From Streptococcus oralis subsp. tigurinus AZ_3a (GTDB lineage: Bacteria; Bacillota; Bacilli; Lactobacillales; Streptococcaceae), in contig AORU01000005.1 in NCBI GenBank assembly GCA_000344275.1, positions 98,463-162,462 on the forward strand: a DNA stretch of 64,000 nt. The letters run 5' to 3'. Shown one piece after another: positions 18,153 through 26,747 of the stretch. Position numbers and translations under genes: made by a program. Under the pieces are notes generated by a model. The model saw only the letters and a program-made list of their open reading frames with translations. It was not told the origin of the DNA and did not search any database. The stretch's first letter is position 1, and every line of letters begins with the position of its first letter.

Positions 18153-18989
18153 AATAGCTAGGTCAAACTTCAACTGTGGCTTGACTGGATCATAGTCAAC
18201 CAACTCAAAGTCTTCCGCTTTGATATCAAAGAAATTGGTCCCATCTGGCACATTCAAGACCAAGTGAGGTTGGCAGTTTGACGGCTCACGACGGAGCAAT
18301 TCCTCAGCTTGTTCAAACTGATTATCATAGATATGAAGGTTGTTGATAAAATAGAAAAACTTCCCAACCTTCCATCCAAAATGCTTGGCAATCATCATTT
18401 GAAGAGCCACGTACTGCATAGCGTTAATGTGGTGGGCCACCAACATATCGTTAGAACGCTGGGTCAAGGTCGCATCCAGATAGATTTCCCCATCAACGCG
18501 ACGGACATCAAACATGGTCTGAAAGGCGCATGGAAGGAGACCGTCTGTCTCCTCAAATGCTTGGTAATCCCAGAGTGAGATGATATTGCGACGATTCCAA
18601 GGATTGGCTTCCAGCTGCTTGAGAATCTTATTAATGATATCGTGTTTCTTAACGACTGCCCCATAGCGCTCACCAATGGTTCCCGTATCTCCCACTTCCC
18701 AGTCATTCCAGTAGTGAACATTGTACTTATCATTGAGAACATCTAGGCTATTAGACTGATCTTGGTAAATCCAGAGTACTTCCTTGATGGCGGATTTGAT
18801 AGCGATAGGACGCAAGGTTGTGATAGGAAATTCCCCTTTAGACAAATCATACTCCGCAAAGGCACCCGTTATGTACCTGGAGTTGGCAATAGTCCCATCC
18901 TTGTACTTAGGACGTGCTTGTTCAGAAAAGACACCTTCCTTAAGAATTCGTTCTATATTTTCTTTAAAAATCGTATCTGCTTTTGTCAT
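18150..18989 (-). CDS. thyA: Thymidylate synthase
   Basis: A 279-residue ThyA converting dUMP to dTMP with methylene-tetrahydrofolate. Seen: the [14 protein letters not shown] region, [11 protein letters not shown] (phosphate binding), the catalytic cysteine in [11 protein letters not shown], the [23 protein letters not shown] stretch, and [12 protein letters not shown] near the end. It ends LKFDLAI. Its stop codon lies in the last bases of the adjoining BOX element, so the repeat inserted at or slightly replaced the native 3' end. Confidence 0.96.
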   Translation of the reverse strand: MTKADTIFKENIERILKEGVFSEQARPKYKDGTIANSRYITGAFAEYDLSKGEFPITTLRPIAIKSAIKEVLWIYQDQSNSLDVLNDKYNVHYWNDWEVGDTGTIGERYGAVVKKHDIINKILKQLEANPWNRRNIISLWDYQAFEETDGLLPCAFQTMFDVRRVDGEIYLDATLTQRSNDMLVAHHINAMQYVALQMMIAKHFGWKVGKFFYFINNLHIYDNQFEQAEELLRREPSNCQPHLVLNVPDGTNFFDIKAEDFELVDYDPVKPQLKFDLAI

Positions 18990-19025
18990 TTACTCTCACC
19001 TCATTTATTGTCCTAACTAGTATAG

Positions 19026-19081
19026 CATAAAAAAAGAAAGGAGGAAAATCACTGGCTTTAAAGTAGTGTTTTTCTCCTTTT
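19026..19081 (-). terminator. Terminator of glucokinase gene
   Basis: Imperfect long stem (AAAGGAGAAAAACACT with AGTGATTTTCCTCCTTT on the minus strand) followed by CTTTTTTT. Located between the glcK stop codon and thyA. Confidence 0.75.
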
Positions 19082-19087
19082 ATGATC

Positions 19088-20047
19088 TTATTGCAATACA
19101 AGTGATGCCGCTCCGATAACTCCAGCGTCATTTCCTAGAGTTGCAAGAGCTAATTTTGTGGATGTGCGTACTTGTGGGAAGGTATTTTCATCGTACACTT
19201 TTTGAACACCTTGTAGAAGGAATTCTCCCGCAGCTGACACCCCACCACCGATAACGATTGTTGAAGGATTGAGGATGGAGCCGATATTAGCACAAGCAAT
19301 TCCCAAGTAACGTGAGAAGTTACGGTAAACGATCAAAGCAAGGTCATCTCCTTCTTTTGCAAGGTCAAAGACAGTCTTAGCGGTTACTTCTTCTCCATTA
19401 TCAATCAAGCGTTTCAAGGCAGCATCGCCTTCGTATTCATCTGCATAACGACGAGTCAAGTTAACAATCCCTGTTGCTGAAGCAACTGTCTCAAGACAGC
19501 CTTTTTTACCACAGGTACATGCGATTGGTTGGTCAAAGTCAACAGTGATGTGACCAAGCTCACCAGCAGCACCAGCCACACCGTGAAGCAATTTGCCTTC
19601 AGCGACGATACCGCCACCAACACCGGTACCAAGTGTCATAAAGACAACGTCCGGTTGGTTGTCACCAGCACCCATCCAGCGCTCACCAAGAGCAGCTACG
19701 TTGGCATCATTGTCGATGAAGAATGGAATACCCAAGGCTTTTTCAATCTTTTCTTTAATTGGTTGAAGGGTTTTCCAGTTTAGGTTGTAGGCACCGATAA
19801 CAGTTCCTTTTTCACGGTCAACCACACCAGGTGATCCCATTCCAATCCCTCGGAAGTCTGTAGCTGACAATCCAAGCAAGTCCAAACGATGCTGAATAGA
19901 CTCAATCATATCATCTACAATATGGCTTCCTTCATCCAAAATATTGGTCTTGATAGACCATTTTTCTTGGATTTCTCCCTCTTGAGTTAAAATTGCAAAC
20001 TTGATAGATGTTCCACCAAGGTCAATCCCAATAATCTTTTGACTCAT
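19088..20047 (-). CDS. glcK: ROK-family glucokinase
   Basis: A 319-residue ATP-dependent glucose kinase feeding glycolysis, for glucose not phosphorylated by the PTS (for instance from maltose breakdown). Seen: N-terminal ATP site DLGGTSIKFAIL, the GIGMGSPGVVD block, LGTGVGGGIV, the ROK signature with GAAGELGHI, and the zinc motif CTCGKKGCLE. Length and motifs are complete and there is no N-terminal DNA-binding domain, so this is a kinase and not a ROK repressor. It is preceded by a good promoter overlapping a 14-bp palindrome. Confidence 0.94.
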   Translation of the reverse strand: MSQKIIGIDLGGTSIKFAILTQEGEIQEKWSIKTNILDEGSHIVDDMIESIQHRLDLLGLSATDFRGIGMGSPGVVDREKGTVIGAYNLNWKTLQPIKEKIEKALGIPFFIDNDANVAALGERWMGAGDNQPDVVFMTLGTGVGGGIVAEGKLLHGVAGAAGELGHITVDFDQPIACTCGKKGCLETVASATGIVNLTRRYADEYEGDAALKRLIDNGEEVTAKTVFDLAKEGDDLALIVYRNFSRYLGIACANIGSILNPSTIVIGGGVSAAGEFLLQGVQKVYDENTFPQVRTSTKLALATLGNDAGVIGAASLVLQ

Positions 20048-20084
20048 CGTCTTCTCCTTTTTAATTGAAAATGCTTACAGATAT

Positions 20085-20122
20085 AGTATAACAAAATCGT
20101 CTCTTTTGTGCAAAGGTTTGCA
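20085..20122 (-). promoter_or_regulatory. glcK promoter with overlapping palindrome
   Basis: Minus-strand -35 TTGCAC (20113-20108), 17-bp spacer, extended -10 TGTTATACT (-10 at 20090-20085). The perfect inverted repeat TGCAAACCTTTGCA (20122-20109) covers the -35 and could be an operator. Its regulator is unknown. Confidence 0.65.
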
Positions 20123-20146
20123 TTGTTTCCCTAGAATTTGTTTGCT

Positions 20147-20947
20147 TTATGGTTTCCACAAACCAGAAGCATCCACATAGTAGCGACCACCATCAACCCA
20201 CTCATTCGTAGCCAGCTTGCCATCTGATTTGAGGTAATAGTTCCCTTGCCAAGTGTTTCTAGCATAAACACCATTGGATTTTAGGTAGTACCATGCTTGA
20301 TAACTGGTGTCATAAACCCATTCACTTGCTGCCATCTTACCATTCGACTTGAGATAATAGCTTCCTTGCCAAGCGTTGCGGGCGTAAGCTCCGTCCTCTT
20401 TTAGATAATACCACGATTGATAATAGGAATCATATAGCCATTCACCTGCTGCCATCTTACCATTTAATTTAAGGTAGTAGCTCCCCTGCCAAGTACTTCT
20501 CGCATAAAAACCGTCGGATTTTAGATAGTACCAAGATTGGTAGCTAGCATCATAAATCCACTCGCTGGCTGCCATCTTGCCATCTGACTTAAGGTAATAG
20601 CTACCTTGCCAAGCATTCCTAACTGCATGCCCATTTTCAGCAAAATAATACCAATAACCGTCCTGTTTGACCCATCCGCTAGCTGTGACATTGGATTGCG
20701 AACCCGACTGGCGTGGTTTAAAGACTCCCCGAGGTGCATTGGCACGTTCACAAGCTATCCCATCACCATCACGATCTAGTTTAGAAGAGTAACCTGGTTC
20801 TCCTCTATGAATATCAGAGTAACCATTTTCCCATGCTTCTCTACAACTAGAAAAATGAATATTTTCTTCTGCACTAACCGGTTGAGCAAACAAACCTAAA
20901 ACTGGAAGAACAGTAAGAATTGCTTTCAGCAAAACTGTTTTTTTCAT
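20147..20947 (-). CDS. cbpL: CbpL-like choline-binding protein with Excalibur domain
   Basis: About 266 residues, exported. Order: Sec signal peptide (to about residue 27, PVSA), an Excalibur calcium-binding domain with two cysteines and the DxDxDGxxCE motif (DRDGDGIACE), a Gln/Ser-rich linker, then aromatic GYWYYF/WYYLKSDG choline-binding repeats to the C terminus. This matches pneumococcal CbpL at the same place beside glucokinase and thyA. CbpL is longer (about 330 aa) and, as I recall, has a further C-terminal domain, which is absent here. Repeats bind phosphocholine on teichoic acids. The Shine-Dalgarno GGAGG fits the second ATG (20947) better than the first (20950). Confidence 0.8.
   Translation of the reverse strand: MKKTVLLKAILTVLPVLGLFAQPVSAEENIHFSSCREAWENGYSDIHRGEPGYSSKLDRDGDGIACERANAPRGVFKPRQSGSQSNVTASGWVKQDGYWYYFAENGHAVRNAWQGSYYLKSDGKMAASEWIYDASYQSWYYLKSDGFYARSTWQGSYYLKLNGKMAAGEWLYDSYYQSWYYLKEDGAYARNAWQGSYYLKSNGKMAASEWVYDTSYQAWYYLKSNGVYARNTWQGNYYLKSDGKLATNEWVDGGRYYVDASGLWKP
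20172..20640 (-). repeat. Tandem 120-bp coding repeats in the choline-binding gene
   Basis: Four copies of a unit spaced exactly 120 bp (marker CC[TC]TGCC at 20244, 20364, 20484, 20604), that is 40 residues per unit: a WYYLKSDG half and a GSYYLKSDGKMA half. Copy number is likely to vary by slippage or recombination. Confidence 0.85.
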
Positions 20948-20982
20948 CATTTCCTCCTATAAAATGACATCGTTTTCTTTTT

Positions 20983-21011
20983 ATTTTATCAAACTTAATT
21001 TAACGATTCAA
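20983..21011 (-). promoter_or_regulatory. Promoter of cbpL-like gene
   Basis: Minus-strand -35 TTGAAT (21011-21006), 17-bp spacer, -10 TAAAAT (20988-20983) preceded by TGA (extended). Confidence 0.6.
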
Positions 21012-21042
21012 CATATCCATTATATTTTTTGATTTATAAAGT

Positions 21043-22764
21043 TTATTTAGAATTCACTTCCAACTCATACAAACCTCTGACTGCGTTACAGCCATAGATA
21101 GCTTCTGCTTGGTCCAAGTCTGGCACAGTCAGAACTTTTTCCTCTGCCTGTCCTGTTTCCAGCAAATGCTGGCGGTAGATTCCTGGCAAAATCCCTAGAT
21201 TGATAGGAGGTGTGTAGAGCTTACCATTAATTTTTAAGACCAGATTTCCAATAGAGGTTTCAAGCAATTCTCCTGCTACATTATGGTAAATGATTTCTTG
21301 TTCCCCTAGACTTAAGTGTGGTCTATTAGTTGTTTTAAAGTAGGTAAACGCTTGATTCAAATCTGTTTCTTGCAGACAAAGTTTGGCTTTGCAGAAACTT
21401 GGACTGAGAGTTGTTAAGATTGGGCGACTGAGTTCTATCTCTCCAGATTTGCTGAGGATGATTCGCAAACGGTAGTCTTGGTAGGAATCGCAGGCCTGAC
21501 ACTCTTTCTCTATCTTTTGTCTCAGGTTTTCTGGATCAAAAGGATAGGCAAAATAACGGCTCGCCTTTGTCAATCTTTCCAGATGTTGTTCTTCAAACAG
21601 TAAGTTCTTCTGGCTGATTTTCCCAGTTGTAATCAATTGGAAACGTGCTTGTTTACGATAAAGTACAGCTGCTTTTTGATGAACCTCACGGTATTCAGAT
21701 TCCCAAGTGCTATCCCAAGTAATCCCTCCGCCAACTCCATAGATGGCTTGGCTCTTGTAGAGTTGAATGGTCCGAATGGCGACATTGAAAATTCGTCGCC
21801 CATTTGGAAGTAAGAGACCAATCGTTCCGCAGTAGACTCCGCGTGGTTGGGGTTCCAAGTCCTTAATGATTTCCATGGTCGCAATTTTGGGAGCTCCTGT
21901 GATGGATCCACATGGAAAGAGCGAACGGAAGATTTCAACTAGGTCCACATCCGGTCGCAACTGACTCTTGATGGTTGAAGTCATCTGCCAAACAGTTGAA
22001 TACTGTTCCACTTGGCAAAGACGCTCCACGTGCTCACTCCCAACCTCAGAAATACGGTTCATATCATTGCGCAAGAGATCCACAATCATCATATTTTCAG
22101 AGCGATTTTTAGGATCTTGCTCCAACCAAGCTGCCTCTTTCAAATCTTCATCGTCAGTCAGACCACGTTTAGTTGTTCCCTTCATTGGACGAGTCGTTAA
22201 TTCTCGGTCATTTTGCTCAAAAAATAGCTCTGGACTCATGGAAATCACTGCCATCTCATCATGTTCAACATAGGCATTGTAGCCCGCCTCCTGCTCTACC
22301 ACCATACGATTGTATATGGCAAAAGGATTGGCACTTAAGTCTTGCTTGAGTTGGACAGTGTAATTGACCTGATAGGTGTCCCCCTGACGCACATGATGGT
22401 GAATCTGGGCAATAGCTTTTTCATAGTCTGCTGCAGACGTCACTTCCTGCCAATTTGAAGGCAGATCTACTTCCTCATAAGTCAGAGGAATAGGCGATGT
22501 TTCTACCCTATCATGAACTGTAAAATATATCAGATACTCTGCCAGTAAAGGAGCTTTATGAACTGCTAATTTCTCCTCAAAAGCAGGTGCAGCCTCGTAA
22601 CTGACGTAGCCCACTACATAATAGCCTTGTTCCTGGTAGCTTTCCACTTGTGCCAGCAAGTCCGCCACTTCTGCTAAATCTCTCGTTTTTAACTCTTTGA
22701 TTGGCTGGGTAAAGGTGTATCTCTCCCCCAAAACCCTAAAATCAATCACTGTTTTTCTATGCAT
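21043..22764 (-). CDS. pabB: Fused aminodeoxychorismate synthase component I / aminodeoxychorismate lyase (PabBC)
   Basis: A 573-residue fusion for p-aminobenzoate (folate) synthesis. Residues about 1-355 are the chorismate-binding enzyme, with MSPELFFE, RPMKGTTKRG, SENMMIVDLLRNDMNRI, LFPCGSITGAPKI and YGVGGGITWDST motifs. Residues about 370-573 resemble the class IV PLP lyase PabC (LLEEQHLERL-like start, SIGNLVLKINGKLYTPP, GILPGIYRQ). Fusions of this type are common in streptococci. The ATG at 22764 is the only plausible start: an extended -10 ends seven bases before it, so the mRNA appears leaderless. Confidence 0.93.
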   Translation of the reverse strand: MHRKTVIDFRVLGERYTFTQPIKELKTRDLAEVADLLAQVESYQEQGYYVVGYVSYEAAPAFEEKLAVHKAPLLAEYLIYFTVHDRVETSPIPLTYEEVDLPSNWQEVTSAADYEKAIAQIHHHVRQGDTYQVNYTVQLKQDLSANPFAIYNRMVVEQEAGYNAYVEHDEMAVISMSPELFFEQNDRELTTRPMKGTTKRGLTDDEDLKEAAWLEQDPKNRSENMMIVDLLRNDMNRISEVGSEHVERLCQVEQYSTVWQMTSTIKSQLRPDVDLVEIFRSLFPCGSITGAPKIATMEIIKDLEPQPRGVYCGTIGLLLPNGRRIFNVAIRTIQLYKSQAIYGVGGGITWDSTWESEYREVHQKAAVLYRKQARFQLITTGKISQKNLLFEEQHLERLTKASRYFAYPFDPENLRQKIEKECQACDSYQDYRLRIILSKSGEIELSRPILTTLSPSFCKAKLCLQETDLNQAFTYFKTTNRPHLSLGEQEIIYHNVAGELLETSIGNLVLKINGKLYTPPINLGILPGIYRQHLLETGQAEEKVLTVPDLDQAEAIYGCNAVRGLYELEVNSK

Positions 22765-22779
22765 ACCTTAAGTATAGCA
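22762..22779 (-). promoter_or_regulatory. Extended -10 promoter of pabBC giving leaderless mRNA
   Basis: Minus-strand TGC-TATACT (-10 at 22776-22771). The predicted start, 7 nt downstream, is 22764, the A of the ATG. The -35 is weak. The AAGG between -10 and ATG is one base from the ATG and cannot serve as a normal Shine-Dalgarno. Confidence 0.65.
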
Positions 22780-22945
22780 CAAAAAAGCCGACCTAGAACA
22801 GCTAAATCCAGCTTTGTTTATTGATTTCTATAACGAAAAATCTTCTCTAAGTTGCTTTTTTCTACTTTTGGCAATTCTCCATCAGATAGCACCCTTCTTC
22901 TTGTAAAAACTGGTCTTATTTGGAGCACTTTACACAAAAATCCAA

Positions 22946-22992
22946 CAAAAAAACAGGGAGAGTCTTGGTTTCTATACCCTTACTCTCTCTGT
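22946..22992 (-). terminator. Terminator of the UPF0340 / P-loop kinase unit
   Basis: An 11-bp stem with one mismatch (22953-22963 with 22982-22992), an 18-nt loop and TTTTTTT on the minus strand, directly after the kinase-like gene. Between this and pabBC (22793-22945) I see no gene. Confidence 0.75.
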
Positions 22993-22995
22993 CTT

Positions 22996-23523
22996 TTACT
23001 GTTCAGAAATTAAAAATTGATTTGAAGTTTTAATGATGTTCACCGTTTCCTTGACATCTAAATCATCCGTGAATAGAAAATGATGTTTCTCACTATTTTT
23101 AGCTAGAAACTCATTTCTTGCTTGGATTGATAAATCGCCCGTTCTCTCAATTTCTTTTCGAGAAGAATCCCTATCTTTCAAGGTTTCTTCTTGAGCCATT
23201 AGGACACAATATTTTAGCTTAATTCGTTTTTCTTTTAAGAAGGCTGCAATTTTCTTCAGTTGATCTTCAAATATGACATACTCTATCACGACAGTAATGC
23301 CACGATCCAAGAAATTATTGGTCAGACTGATGATATTATCCCAGAATAAATCCATGTAAAATCCATCATCTTCCCAAGGAGCTACGAGACCTCCTTTAAT
23401 CATTAAGTAAATCATGTCGCCCTCTATAACTGCACTTTTGTCAAAAGAATAGGCCAACTCTTTGCTGACGGTGCTCTTTCCAACGCCTGGGGGACCTGAA
23501 ATAATATAAACACAATTTTCCAA
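22996..23523 (-). CDS. P-loop NTPase / small-molecule kinase-like protein
   Basis: About 175 residues with an N-terminal Walker A motif (SGPPGVGKST), an acidic residue after a strand (VIEGD), an R-rich lid-like region (KDRDSSRKEIERTG) and a C-terminal dipeptide-like VKETVN helix. This is the layout of small P-loop kinases of the gluconate/chloramphenicol-kinase kind. Substrate unknown. The frame is open to a GTG at 23622, overlapping the previous gene, but the extra 33 residues have no family match I recognise. AGAGG stands seven bases before a TTG at 23523 that puts the P-loop at the very N terminus, so I chose that start. Confidence 0.65.
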   Translation of the reverse strand: MENCVYIISGPPGVGKSTVSKELAYSFDKSAVIEGDMIYLMIKGGLVAPWEDDGFYMDLFWDNIISLTNNFLDRGITVVIEYVIFEDQLKKIAAFLKEKRIKLKYCVLMAQEETLKDRDSSRKEIERTGDLSIQARNEFLAKNSEKHHFLFTDDLDVKETVNIIKTSNQFLISEQ

Positions 23524-23578
23524 CCTTATACCTCTACATACTTGAAATATCTCTAACTTACGATAACTTTCAGCCCAC

Positions 23579-24142
23579 TTATGACTTTCTGATAGAATCT
23601 TCTGGATACTGCGCACGCGCACCTCCGATTAGTTTGGGACGACTTGCAAGAGCCGTTACATGGGCATGCCCAATTTCTCTCAAAAGAGGGCGAATCGGAA
23701 CCTGAACATGCTGAACATGCATGCCAATCGCAGTATCTCCGATATCCAATCCAGCATGGGCCTTGATGAATTCCACTTCGACAGGGTCTGTCATAAACTT
23801 GAAGGCTGCCAATTGACCCGAACCTCCTGCATGAAGTGTCGGAAGGACACTAACAATTTCCAGGCCAAACTGCTCTGCCACCTGACGTTCAACAACGAGG
23901 GCACGATTAACATGTTCACAACCTTGAACAGCTAGATGAATTCCTTTTTCCTCTAGGATATCTAGGATGGTTTTCACGATAATTTCCCCAATTTCTTGAC
24001 TGGATTCCTTGCCAATCTGACCACCCATCACCTCACTAGAAGAAAGGCCCAAAACAAAGATAGCTCCTTGCTTCAAATTAGCCTTTTCTAACACATCTTC
24101 TACAATCTGGCTTGTTGCTCTTTGAATGTCTTTTTCCTTCAT
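23579..24142 (-). CDS. UPF0340 / TIGR01440 family protein
   Basis: A 187-residue cytosolic protein of the UPF0340 (DUF436, YwlG-like) family, found across Firmicutes with no settled function. Seen: [17 protein letters not shown] near residues 28-44, [16 protein letters not shown], and the conserved [21 protein letters not shown] and GGARAQYP blocks. The frame extends to a GTG at 24163, but AGAGG eight bases before the ATG at 24142 and the family length favour the latter. It sits where zmpB lies in pneumococcus, between the TCS09-like kinase and pabB. Confidence 0.88.
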   Translation of the reverse strand: MKEKDIQRATSQIVEDVLEKANLKQGAIFVLGLSSSEVMGGQIGKESSQEIGEIIVKTILDILEEKGIHLAVQGCEHVNRALVVERQVAEQFGLEIVSVLPTLHAGGSGQLAAFKFMTDPVEVEFIKAHAGLDIGDTAIGMHVQHVQVPIRPLLREIGHAHVTALASRPKLIGGARAQYPEDSIRKS

Positions 24143-24229
24143 ACTTGATACCTCTTTTGTCACTATCTATCATATCTTTTTTTACTAATTTTATCAAGGC
24201 CAACTAATCAATCGAATTTTTGATAGTAA

Positions 24230-24253
24230 AACTCCCAGAATTGACTGGGAGTT
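24230..24253 (-). terminator. Terminator of the two-component system
   Basis: A 9-bp stem (24230-24238 with 24245-24253) with a 6-nt loop, overlapping the kinase stop codon, then TTACTATC on the minus strand. Confidence 0.7.
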
Positions 24254-25943
24254 AGCTGATTGCTATTTTATTAATGTATATTTCAACTGTCGTCCCTTTT
24301 TCGGGTGCAGAATCAATCTTCATCTGATAGTTTTCTCCAAAATGAAGTTTGAGGCGTTGATCAACGTTTTGCAAACCAACTCCTCCACGTTTGAGCTGAC
24401 TTTGACTACTATCGCTAATAGCTTGGAAACCAACACCATCATCCTCAATGCGGATGACAAGTCCTGTATCCTTTTTCTGAACAGAAAGTTTAATATGGCC
24501 CTGACCTTCCTTCTCCTTAATGCCATGGTAAAGAGCATTTTCTACAAGAGGTTGTAACACCAGCTTGGGCAAGACTAGGTTACCAAAAGTAGGATCTTCA
24601 TCAATCTCATACTCCAGCTTATCACCATAGCGTTGTTTCTGGATAAAGAGATACTGGCGGACATGATTGATTTCATCAGAAAGAGAAATCAAATCCTTTC
24701 CTTGATTGAGCGCCAAGCGGAAATAGGTTGCCAAAGACTTGGTCACCTGAACCACTCGCTGACTATCCTGAAATTCAGCCATCCAGATGATAGTATCCAA
24801 AGTATTGTAGAGGAAATGGGGGTTAATCTGGCTTGACAAGGCTTGAAGTTCATACTGCCGGGTCGCTTCTTCCTGCCTGCGCACATCTGCCATCAGCTGA
24901 TCAATCTGATCCAGCATGGCATTGAACTGGCGAGTCACTTCTCTCAGTTCATAGGCGCCAGCTTCCTTAGCACGAAGATTTTGTGTACCAGAAGCAATTT
25001 CCAGCATGGTTTCTCTCAGATCCTTCAAAGGGGCAATCCAGCGTTTGAGACTGAACCACACCAAGCAGAGACAAGCAAGAAGAGATAAGGCACTAGCAGT
25101 AAGCAAGGTCCACATGAGTTGACTCCTAACCTGGTCTAACTTCTCCAGCGAAGACACACCTATAACCGTCCAATCAGTACCTGTAATCTGTTCCTGACTG
25201 ACGTAGGATTGATGGTCTAGCGTATAGCCCTGCCCCGTCTCGATGTAGGGTTTCATAGCCTCCATTTCACTCGCTGAGCTATAGACGGTACGTTTAGGAT
25301 GGTAGACAAATTCATGGTTTTCATTGATGATAAAGGCAAAGCCCTGCTGGCCCAAATGGAGTTGGTTGAGATAGGCTTCCAGAGTTTCGTAGGAAATATC
25401 CAAACGAAGTACGCCAAGATTGGCCCCCTCTGCATCAACAAGTTCTTGAGTGACAGAAATAACCCACTGACTATCTGATTTACGAGCTGGGGTTAAAACT
25501 GGCTTAGCTCCCTGATGAATGGCCTTTTGGTACCAATCCTCAGCCATCATATCTGAGGAAGTTTTCATCTGCACACTGTCATCTGTAGAAATGACCTGAC
25601 CGGATTTGGTGACCAGTACCACCGTTTTCAGGTCCTGGTCTGCCTTTAAGATCGTCAAAAACAGATCTCGGATTCCCTTGACCTTATCTTGACTGGGATT
25701 CTCAGCATAGACCAACACATCCTTCTGCTGGGTCAAACTGATCGAGGTGGTTTCTAATTTTTTGATATAAGACTGAATAAAGTGGCTAGTCTGGCTGATG
25801 GTCGTTTGGCTATTACCCTCAATAGTGGCCTCAATGGCTGATGAACTAGATTGATAGTAGAAAGTCCCAACAAGAGCTAGGAGAATGAGAAAGACCAGAA
25901 AGATGGAAATAACCATTCTGACTAAAAGAGAAGAACGCTTCAT
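24252..25943 (-). CDS. zmpS: Sensor histidine kinase, ZmpS / HK09-like
   Basis: A 563-residue membrane sensor. Transmembrane helix about 10-30, extracellular Cache-type sensor 31-270, second helix about 277-298, HAMP about 299-350, then a LytS/YpdA-type kinase: phospho-acceptor H376 in NPHFLYNTLD and an ATPase domain with PLVENALYHG, DDGVGF and GGVGLQNVDQRL. By family and neighbourhood (msrAB on one side, pabB on the other) it corresponds to pneumococcal HK09, called ZmpS because it stands beside zmpB. Here no metalloprotease gene is next to it. Its ATG overlaps the regulator's stop codon by 4 bp. Confidence 0.82.
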   Translation of the reverse strand: MKRSSLLVRMVISIFLVFLILLALVGTFYYQSSSSAIEATIEGNSQTTISQTSHFIQSYIKKLETTSISLTQQKDVLVYAENPSQDKVKGIRDLFLTILKADQDLKTVVLVTKSGQVISTDDSVQMKTSSDMMAEDWYQKAIHQGAKPVLTPARKSDSQWVISVTQELVDAEGANLGVLRLDISYETLEAYLNQLHLGQQGFAFIINENHEFVYHPKRTVYSSASEMEAMKPYIETGQGYTLDHQSYVSQEQITGTDWTVIGVSSLEKLDQVRSQLMWTLLTASALSLLACLCLVWFSLKRWIAPLKDLRETMLEIASGTQNLRAKEAGAYELREVTRQFNAMLDQIDQLMADVRRQEEATRQYELQALSSQINPHFLYNTLDTIIWMAEFQDSQRVVQVTKSLATYFRLALNQGKDLISLSDEINHVRQYLFIQKQRYGDKLEYEIDEDPTFGNLVLPKLVLQPLVENALYHGIKEKEGQGHIKLSVQKKDTGLVIRIEDDGVGFQAISDSSQSQLKRGGVGLQNVDQRLKLHFGENYQMKIDSAPEKGTTVEIYINKIAIS

Positions 25944-26677
25944 CGACCTTCCCCTTTCTTAAACTGACGAGGTGTCACACCTGCAATCTGTTTAAAACGT
26001 TGGGTAAAGTAGTTCATATCTTCAAAACCAACCTTCTCTGCGATCTCATAAATCTTTAAATCCGTTGTCAAGAGCAAAAGCTTGGCTTGTTTGACACGCT
26101 CTCTCACCAGGTAATCCTGAAAAGGCAGGCCCAACTCTTTCTTAATCAAGGAACTCAAATAAGTCGGACTAAAGCCCAATTCACTGGCTAAAGACTTTAA
26201 ACTAAATTGACTATCAGCCAGATGAGACTGGATCTTCTGAGCAATATTTCCCTCAAACTTATCAGTTAATAAATCTTGTAACTGCTCTTCTTTTTCTTCC
26301 TTGTCTAGTTTTTGCTTGATTTTCCACAACATTTCCTCAATATCCTGACGCGAAAAGGGTTTGAGCAGGTAATCATCTACACCGAGTTTGACAGCAGACA
26401 AGGCATAATCAAAATCATCGTAACCCGTCAAAAATACCAGATGCACCTGAGGGTAGGTTTCTCGGACCAGACTGGCCAACTGGATGCCATTTAGCTGAGG
26501 CATATTGATATCAGTTAAAATGATGTCTGGCACCTGCTTTTGAATCAAGTCCCAAGCCTGTCTTCCATTTTCAGCCTGACCGATGATTTCCATATCGTAG
26601 GCCGCTACATTGACCAGCTTAGTCAAACCTTGTCTTACCAGATACTCATCTTCTACGATTAAGATTGTGTAGGTCAT
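25940..26677 (-). CDS. zmpR: AraC-type response regulator, ZmpR / RR09-like
   Basis: A 245-residue regulator: receiver domain (about 1-120) with acidic pocket E9/D10 and phospho-acceptor D56 (LTDINMP), a short linker, and a C-terminal AraC double helix-turn-helix (about 145-243) with LGFSPTYLSSLIKKE and VGFEDMNYFTQRFKQIAGVTPRQFK. It pairs with the following kinase gene, overlapping by 4 bp. A GTG further upstream (26677+18) is in frame, but AAAGGAG precedes the ATG at 26677. In pneumococcus this system influences sugar uptake, capsule and surface proteins; targets here are unknown. Confidence 0.85.
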   Translation of the reverse strand: MTYTILIVEDEYLVRQGLTKLVNVAAYDMEIIGQAENGRQAWDLIQKQVPDIILTDINMPQLNGIQLASLVRETYPQVHLVFLTGYDDFDYALSAVKLGVDDYLLKPFSRQDIEEMLWKIKQKLDKEEKEEQLQDLLTDKFEGNIAQKIQSHLADSQFSLKSLASELGFSPTYLSSLIKKELGLPFQDYLVRERVKQAKLLLLTTDLKIYEIAEKVGFEDMNYFTQRFKQIAGVTPRQFKKGEGR

Positions 26678-26747
26678 GCTCTGCTCCTTTACCACTTACT
26701 AGTATCAGTATAGCAAAATTCTCCTCTAACTGCTTAGGAAAGACTTC

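Noticed and set aside
20172..20640. Regularly spaced repeats considered as a CRISPR array
   Set aside because: They are in-frame 120-bp coding repeats of a choline-binding protein. No spacers or cas genes.
22793..22945. Searched the gap between pabBC and the P-loop kinase gene for zmpB remnants or a small gene
   Set aside because: No open frame or recognisable fragment. Only the terminator at 22946-22992 and the pabBC promoter.
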